Part shown: in pieces, positions 58,981-64,000 of the stretch
How the letters are laid out: each line of letters begins with the position of its first letter
Position numbering within the stretch: the stretch's first letter is position 1
Assembly: GCF_000336935.1 (NCBI RefSeq)
Contig: NZ_AOME01000050.1
Location: 52,085-116,084 of the forward strand
Source of the DNA: Halococcus salifodinae DSM 8989
GTDB taxonomy: Archaea; Halobacteriota; Halobacteria; Halobacteriales; Halococcaceae
Length of the DNA stretch: 64,000 bases
Direction: 5' to 3'
Notes under the pieces: model-generated
What the model was told of the DNA's origin: nothing
The model's input: only the letters and a program-made list of their open reading frames with translations
Database searches by the model: none
Program-made: the position numbers and the translations under genes

Positions 58981-59334
58981 CATCCACGTTTTTACTTCGG
59001 GGGGTGCGCTCGCTGCGCTCACGGGTCGCGTTCGCTCCCCGTTCGCATTCGAGGTCGTCCGAGAGAGCGAAGCTCTCTCGTGATGACGAAAGACGCTTCG
59101 CGTCTTCCGGCGGATCAAAAACCCCGCTCACTCCGTTCGCTCGTGGTACAACGACTATCGGGATTAGCACTGATTTCAGACCTCCGAAATCACGGGCTGT
59201 CGACCTGTTGAGGGCTGCGTGTGAGATACAGAGGGTGTATCTTGCAATTGGCCTCTGTCGCTACCTTTTATCCCCTTAGCTATCAAATTGACCTCTGTCA
59301 GCAAGCAAGTCCCTACTGACAGAGGTTGTCTTAT
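58981..59334. other. 354-nt intergenic region with palindromes at a composition boundary
   Basis: This lies between the convergent AglD-like and CPBP protease genes. A T-tract (GTTTTTAC) right after 58980 could be a terminator. Perfect hairpins with 3-nt loops are at 59061-59079 (8-bp stem) and 59091-59105 (6-bp stem), and a 6-bp stem with 5-nt loop is at 59225-59241. From about 59160 onward the DNA is visibly more AT-rich. No gene was found. Confidence 0.7.
59291..59326. terminator. Hairpin between convergent genes
   Basis: ACCTCTGTCAG (59291-59301) pairs perfectly with CTGACAGAGGT (59316-59326), an 11-bp stem with a 14-nt loop, 9 nt past the CPBP protease stop. A partial third copy of CCTCTGTC lies at 59252-59259. 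It may be a bidirectional terminator or a repeat end. Confidence 0.5.
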
Positions 59335-60189
59335 TCAATCGGCGGTGCTGGACTCCTCTTTTCTGACAGCAGCAGAATCAGATTGTGGTGTCCGTGCGAG
59401 GTAGCGTCCACCATAGATACTGAGAAGAATGAGCGCTGCGGCCCACCATATAACTGGTTCAATAATAATCGAGAGAGGGATTTCAGTACCCCCAGGAAAC
59501 TGAAAGCTGGCGGGCGAGTTGAAGAGGTAGCCGACGTTGTACATCGCATGAAATATCATACATATCAGAACGCTCCCGCTGGTGCTATTGTATAGCCATG
59601 TGATGATGATTGACTCAGGAATGACCCGAAGTGAGGAGACGAATGCTGACGCAGCATTGAATCCTCCATCAACAAGATAGAGCGGGAAGTGCCAGAATGC
59701 CCAAGCGATACCAATGATGAGGCTAGCAGCAAACGCCCCATAGGCTGCTTGCAACCGTGGGAGTGCAAATCCTCGCCATCCCAGCTCTTCTTGACCTCCT
59801 CCAACAAAGAAGACAAATAGGAAGCTGAAGATGAATTGATCGGTTGGCCTGTAGAATACGGAAGCGCCGATGAGACCGAGCACTAGTACAGAGAGTGCTT
59901 GCAAGAGAACTGGAACAGCTACCGCTGCGAGATACCATCGAACTTTGATTCGCCACTTGAGTGCCTGTGAAGCCCATGTCCGCAAGTCACCGTCTGTAGC
60001 TCGAAGAACAAGCGCAGCAGCGATTGGTGGACCGAACGCCGCCGGTACAGTCCATAGAGAACTATTGGGTTCTACCTCCGTCCCTGGAAGAGCATCGCCT
60101 CCAATCCATACAAGCCACGAAAACACGAAGGTCGTGAAGAAGAATACAGCAACAGGATGCTTCCCCACGATCGACGGTTCATCGCTCAT
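59335..60189 (-). CDS. CPBP family intramembrane glutamic endopeptidase
   Basis: A 284-aa membrane protease (CAAX/ABI family, about eight helices). The catalytic EExxxR motif is in GGGQEELGWRGFALPRLQ near 129-146. The second motif is AWAFWHFPLYL near 162-172 with the His, and the third is FHAMYNVGYL near 212-221 (HxxxN). Family roles include prenyl-protein processing and bacteriocin immunity; in archaea they are unknown. The codon use is more AT-rich than in genes left of 59 kb, hinting at a different origin. The start is ATG 60189. Confidence 0.9.
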   Translation of the reverse strand: MSDEPSIVGKHPVAVFFFTTFVFSWLVWIGGDALPGTEVEPNSSLWTVPAAFGPPIAAALVLRATDGDLRTWASQALKWRIKVRWYLAAVAVPVLLQALSVLVLGLIGASVFYRPTDQFIFSFLFVFFVGGGQEELGWRGFALPRLQAAYGAFAASLIIGIAWAFWHFPLYLVDGGFNAASAFVSSLRVIPESIIITWLYNSTSGSVLICMIFHAMYNVGYLFNSPASFQFPGGTEIPLSIIIEPVIWWAAALILLSIYGGRYLARTPQSDSAAVRKEESSTAD

Positions 60190-60485
60190 AGAGCGTTACG
60201 AACCACATTTAATCGGCCACAGTTAGTTTGTGTTCTTTCGTTCTCCACCGTCCCCCGCCTCGGCACAGGCGGGATAAGTATGAGCACGAGTGACGTGCAA
60301 GATACGCGCTGTGTATTCAGCAGCGTCCAGACGAACCGACGAGTTTCTGATAGGAGTGGCGTGATGGATAGAAAGGGTGAACTTGACGCAAGATCCATTG
60401 AGCAGGACCACATCGAGATGTTGTGAGGAGAGGAAGAAACCCCCTTGTACTTATGTCCTAGATGTGAACGTTTCTTTTGAAACCA

Positions 60486-62093
60486 ATGGTATCCGGGTTA
60501 CCAGTACATCGAATGGCTGCACTCGTGAGCGTCGTGTTGCTCTTAGGAGCAGGGCTGACATTTGCACCTATAACGGTAGCTCAGGATGGCGGAGACGCAT
60601 CAACCACGGGTGAACCGAACGACAATCGAGAGAATGCAGTCTCTCTCAATTTCGAGAGTAGGCCTGTTGAGGGTCTCACCGAAGCTTATGTTGATGGATT
60701 TGACAATCAGTCAAGTCTAGCGAGGTTTGGTCCAGGCGATGAAGAAGACTGGTATTCGTTCGAGGTAGAGGCTGGTCAAGCGATTCGCGCATGGGGGTAC
60801 GGTGGTGTTGCGCAGGACGTTGAGGGGACCCTTGTCGGTCCTGATGGGAATGTAGTGGCTGATCTGACTATGGGCGGTGATAATTCGCCAAACGGTGCGG
60901 TTGCTGAGGAGTCGGGGACCTACTATATCCGTATGGTGAATAACACGATCACCAGTCCACCGATCGAATATGGTCTGACGGTCCAAGTAATCGAACAAAG
61001 TCAACTCGAACCCAACGACAACCGCAATTCAGCAACTCCGCTGACCCCTGAAGAACCGGTTACCTCGACTCTCGCTCCCGGCACGGACACTGACTGGTAC
61101 GCGGTCGAAGCGAGTGAGGGAGCCACTATCAACGCGACACTCAATACGTTGTTCAGCAGGGCGGGAACCCCCTATGTCGGAAACCGCATTTCTGTTGATG
61201 TATTCGACGCTGATGGTGAGCGAGTCAGCGAAGCGGTTGACCTTTCGGACGTATATGTAGGCGCGACGAACGAGACGGCTCCGGCCGGTGGCACTGACGT
61301 ACAGAAGATAGCGGTAGTTGCAGAGTCAGTGGGGGAAGGAGTATATTATGTTCGCGTCTCGGGTGGGGAAGATGCATCCTCCATCGGGTTTAGTACGTAC
61401 TCTCTCTCCATCTCAGGTGACGAGATCGAGGAACAGAGTGGCGACGACGGGAACGGAGCAGGATCACAACTACCGAATACATTCACAGTTCGAAGCACCG
61501 GCGAGGGACGGGTGTCGTATACAGCGACAGCGAGCGAGTCTATTACGCCGGGATCCGGTGCGGATCTCACCGGCGCAACCCAACCCGACGAAGTTTCTGG
61601 GTCAACAGCGTCAGGTTCGACTGCTCAAGGAGGGATCGATAACTACACGTTCAGCGGCGAACTCACCGACTTGAACCTAGAGGGCGGCCCCGCGGAAGTC
61701 TACGTTAACGGTGAACGGATTGATCCAGCAGAGTATCAGGCGACACCGACACTGACAACAACCCCTACGGCCACTCTTACACCCACCTCGACACCAACGG
61801 CCACGCCTACCCCGACAGCAACGTCTACGCCAACCCCGACAACAACGAACCCCGCAACATCGACTGTTAGGTCAACCACGATATCAACAGTTAGACCGAC
61901 TTCGACAGTCAATCAACCAAGTATGCCGGTAACAGACGCGCAGACGCAGACCTTGACCGAAGGCAGTGGACAGATTGTCAATGGCACCGATACAGACACT
62001 GGAACATCAGGATCGAGCGGTCCCGGTTTCGGTGTCGTCGTTGCGGTTGTCGCCCTAGTTGTGACTGGAACGCTTGCAGCGCGGCGGTACTGA
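60486..62093 (+). CDS. PPC-domain surface glycoprotein with PGF-CTERM tail
   Basis: A 535-aa exported protein. A signal peptide covers about 1-33 (MAALVSVVLLLGAGLTFAPI). Two PPC-type beta domains follow: one with EPNDNRENAVSL and DEEDWYSFEVEAGQAIRAWG (about 45-170), and one with EPNDNRNSATPL and DTDWYAVEASEGATIN (about 178-315). A third beta region covers about 330-415. The stalk (about 420-500) is Thr/Pro-rich with TPTPT-type repeats, likely O-glycosylated. The C-terminus SGPGFGVVVAVVALVVTGTL is a PGF-CTERM anchor. It is probably a surface adhesin or an S-layer-associated protein; no enzyme domain is visible. The DNA is AT-rich relative to the left part of the window. A TTG at 60477 is an alternative start. 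Confidence 0.88.
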   Translation: MVSGLPVHRMAALVSVVLLLGAGLTFAPITVAQDGGDASTTGEPNDNRENAVSLNFESRPVEGLTEAYVDGFDNQSSLARFGPGDEEDWYSFEVEAGQAIRAWGYGGVAQDVEGTLVGPDGNVVADLTMGGDNSPNGAVAEESGTYYIRMVNNTITSPPIEYGLTVQVIEQSQLEPNDNRNSATPLTPEEPVTSTLAPGTDTDWYAVEASEGATINATLNTLFSRAGTPYVGNRISVDVFDADGERVSEAVDLSDVYVGATNETAPAGGTDVQKIAVVAESVGEGVYYVRVSGGEDASSIGFSTYSLSISGDEIEEQSGDDGNGAGSQLPNTFTVRSTGEGRVSYTATASESITPGSGADLTGATQPDEVSGSTASGSTAQGGIDNYTFSGELTDLNLEGGPAEVYVNGERIDPAEYQATPTLTTTPTATLTPTSTPTATPTPTATSTPTPTTTNPATSTVRSTTISTVRPTSTVNQPSMPVTDAQTQTLTEGSGQIVNGTDTDTGTSGSSGPGFGVVVAVVALVVTGTLAARRY

Positions 62094-62363
62094 TCCGCCA
62101 CGCGACTCAAATACCCGGACCAGTAGAAGGTCTGGCTATAGGGATTAGCAGAGAGACTCATAGATTTGCGGCGATTTGAGGGTCGGCAGCGCTGTCGAGA
62201 GGTGCTCTACAACAGTCGGTATCGGATGTTCGTCGCGACTCCGGCGAACGAACCGAATTGACGCCATCCAGAGCAAGCTGTACTTGTAGCCATGACTCGA
62301 ACAGAAAACTCGATCGAAAGAGAACCATGAGCGACATTCAACCACTACGAACGGGACCGTAAT

Positions 62364-62726
62364 GTGCCAGATACCGCATACACCGACTGGATCGAGTACC
62401 CTCACGCTCAGCTCCGGTTCGTTCTCGAAACCCAGCGCGGGACACCCACCAGATTCCTCGTCCAACTCGAATACTGCGTCGAAGATGAGTGGCGGCCAGT
62501 CGTTCACTTCGAACACAACCCAGACGGCACCTACGGTCACGATCTCACTGTAGAAGGTCTACACATGGACATCTATCGCGATGGAGAACAACATCTCGTT
62601 CGACAGGACTTCCCACCCGTAGAGTTATCCAACGCGCCCACCTACTGTGAATCATACATCAAAACCGAAGCGTCCCGACTACTCAGGAGATACGAACAAT
62701 GGCACAATCTCACGACGGATCGATAA
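62364..62726 (+). CDS. Small haloarchaeal hypothetical protein (DUF7718-like)
   Basis: A 120-aa protein with mixed alpha/beta character, including LRFVLETQRGTPTRFLVQLE and GHDLTVEGLHMDIYRDGEQH. The latter His-rich segment is the most conserved-looking part and resembles the family recently labelled DUF7718 in haloarchaea. The start is the GTG at 62364; an ATG at 62362 is out of frame. It overlaps the next gene by 28 nt, a long overlap in which both frames are open. Small overlapping pairs of this type are often toxin-antitoxin modules, but no nuclease residues are evident. Confidence 0.75.
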   Translation: MPDTAYTDWIEYPHAQLRFVLETQRGTPTRFLVQLEYCVEDEWRPVVHFEHNPDGTYGHDLTVEGLHMDIYRDGEQHLVRQDFPPVELSNAPTYCESYIKTEASRLLRRYEQWHNLTTDR

Positions 62727-62989
62727 TCGACGATCGCGACCTCGACATCTCCTTCGACCGCGACGACCTCCCCGAAGGCGAGGCCCGTCTCGTCATTCAC
62801 GAGGACGGTGTAACCACCGTCATGCAGGGCGATGCTGAGAAGGTCAAACACCGGTTCAAACAGCAACGTGCTGATGACCTCGATATGACCGTCGAAGAAC
62901 TCGACGCCGCCATCGAGGAGTACCCGATGCCCGATAGCGACGAGGGGTTAGTACCTGCTGAAGAGTTCTACGACGACGAAAGCGCGTAA
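62699..62989 (+). CDS. Small acidic partner of the DUF7718-like protein
   Basis: A 96-aa very acidic protein with a beta-rich start (DISFDRDDLPEGEARLVIHE) and a helical segment (RFKQQRADDLDMTVEELDAA), ending in an acidic unstructured tail. I do not recognise a domain. It starts at ATG 62699 inside the preceding gene (28-nt overlap), so the two must be translated from one message. The acidic, partly disordered nature suits an antitoxin or a binding partner (inference only). Confidence 0.75.
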   Translation: MAQSHDGSIIDDRDLDISFDRDDLPEGEARLVIHEDGVTTVMQGDAEKVKHRFKQQRADDLDMTVEELDAAIEEYPMPDSDEGLVPAEEFYDDESA

Positions 62990-63162
62990 TCCTATACGCT
63001 CCGATTTTGGTGCAACCGCTCAGTTGTAGCCTAACTGCGGTGGACTCGTAAGCGCCCTCATGCTTACCCTGCCAGCGCCGACGGCTCCTTGAGGGGCCTC
63101 GCGATACGCTCGACGATCACAGTGGTATTTACTTTGCTGTGCTGATTGAATAGAGACATTCA

Positions 63163-63885
63163 ATGACTAATGAGAAACCGCTCGCACAGAGCGCATACGA
63201 TGACCTCGCGGAACCATATGCTGACGGGATAGATAAAAACGCGATAAACGCCGACTATGACAGACCAGCAACTCTGTCCCTGATACCTGATGTCAGCGGT
63301 CGCGTAGTCTTGGACGCTGGGTGTGGAGCAGGTACGTATACTGAATGGCTCATTGATCACGGGGCTGAAGTCATTGCTGTTGATGCGAACCGGAAAATGA
63401 CCCAGCAAACAAAACGCCGAGTCGGTACTCAAGCTAATATCATTCAGGGCAATCTCGGTGGGTCCTTGTCGCTATTTGAAGATTCGTCTGTTGACCTCGT
63501 GGTTAGCTCGCTGGCGTTGCATTATATTCAGGATTGGAATCAACTATTCAACGGATTCAACAGGATACTGCGCCAACACGGTCAACTTATTTGTTCTGTT
63601 CACCATCCTTTCTCTGATTTCCACGAGTACGACGAGGCAAAGAACTACTTTGAGACTGAAGTTGTGAGGCAGGTGTGGAACGACTTTGGTGAACCTGTGC
63701 GCGTTCCACACTATCGTCGTCCATTGAGTGAGATGATTGGTCCACTGCTGAACACTGGGTTTAACCTGGATCGTTTGTTAGAACCTACTCCAACAGAGCG
63801 ATTTGAGGAACGCTCTCCCGAGTTGTATAACGAACTTTCCACTCGCCCGATGTTTCTCTGTCTTCGGGCTGAGAAATGTGAGTGA
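63163..63885 (+). CDS. Class I SAM-dependent methyltransferase
   Basis: A 240-aa methyltransferase (ubiE/type 11 fold). Motif I is VVLDAGCGAGTYTEWLIDHG (about 47-66), then AEVIAVDANRKMTQQTKRR, and the catalytic region is DLVVSSLALHYIQDW near 112-126. The codon use is distinctly AT-rich (many ATA, TTG and TCT codons) compared with genes before 59 kb. The substrate is unknown. A TATA-like TATTTACTT at about 63126-63134 lies upstream. It is the last gene; the remaining 115 nt to the window end hold nothing recognisable. Confidence 0.88.
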   Translation: MTNEKPLAQSAYDDLAEPYADGIDKNAINADYDRPATLSLIPDVSGRVVLDAGCGAGTYTEWLIDHGAEVIAVDANRKMTQQTKRRVGTQANIIQGNLGGSLSLFEDSSVDLVVSSLALHYIQDWNQLFNGFNRILRQHGQLICSVHHPFSDFHEYDEAKNYFETEVVRQVWNDFGEPVRVPHYRRPLSEMIGPLLNTGFNLDRLLEPTPTERFEERSPELYNELSTRPMFLCLRAEKCE

Positions 63886-64000
63886 ACTATTTGATTGACA
63901 TCTGAAATGCTGTAGCCTGTTAGATTGAGAGGGAGGGGAAGTACGCCATTTCGCCAGGCACGGGATTCAGTCAGTCGTAGCTGGTTCCGCTTGCCCTGTC

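Noticed and set aside
60280..60426. A 48-codon frame (starting MSTSDVQDTR) in the spacer before the PPC glycoprotein
   Set aside because: It is possible but too short to support without conservation data; no clear promoter or partner is seen.

Overview
The window is chromosomal DNA from a haloarchaeon (class Halobacteria). The evidence is the GC-rich, strongly Asp/Glu-biased coding, an archaeal translation initiation factor aIF1A, a Bat-type HTH-10 regulator, Tat-type lipoprotein signals, two PGF-CTERM surface-anchoring tails, a PurN-PurH fusion without IMP cyclohydrolase, an AglD-like glycosyltransferase, and TATA boxes about 27 nt upstream of start codons as expected for leaderless transcripts. 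The genus cannot be fixed from sequence reading alone. No rRNA, tRNA, CRISPR array or intact insertion sequence was recognised.

Layout. (1) 0-11 kb: a peptide ABC transporter (binding protein and two permeases; ATPases presumably lie left of the window), an amidohydrolase, a DgcN/DgcA-like pair (DUF1611 protein and enolase-superfamily epimerase), an M20 deacylase, an APC amino acid permease and an HTH-10 regulator. Together they suggest import and conversion of D-glutamate or D-glutamyl peptides. (2) 11-34 kb: a sugar region holding a complete MalFGK-type ABC transporter with a small extra membrane protein, three Gfo/Idh/MocA oxidoreductases, a sugar isomerase/epimerase, two PfkB kinases (one resembling KDG kinase), a secreted cupredoxin-sugar dehydrogenase fusion and a KDPG-type aldolase. 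Interspersed are tandem CBS/DUF21 membrane proteins, a DUF433-DUF5615 toxin-antitoxin-like pair, a tiny histidine-rich left-handed beta-helix protein, purNH, purB and a PAP2 phosphatase. (3) 34-43 kb: a universal stress protein, phosphate transporter, ferritin-like protein and a compact dapA-dapB-dapD-lysA-dapF-dapE lysine operon (succinylase pathway). (4) 43-53 kb: housekeeping and small hypothetical genes, including aIF1A, a disulfide reductase with an altered C-terminal dyad, and an Hsp20 gene overlapping a zinc-ribbon gene. (5) 53-59 kb: a radical SAM protein with a helix-hairpin-helix tail, an arsR-acr3-arsC arsenic operon and an AglD-like gene. (6) 59-64 kb: visibly more AT-rich DNA with a CPBP protease, a PPC-domain surface glycoprotein, an overlapping pair of small hypothetical genes and a methyltransferase; this looks like an acquired or variable segment.

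Intergenic stretches near 43.2, 53.2 and 59.0 kb hold haloarchaeal dispersed repeats and short perfect palindromes, many with 3-nt loops. Two similar palindromes also sit inside dapF, in a variable loop of the protein.
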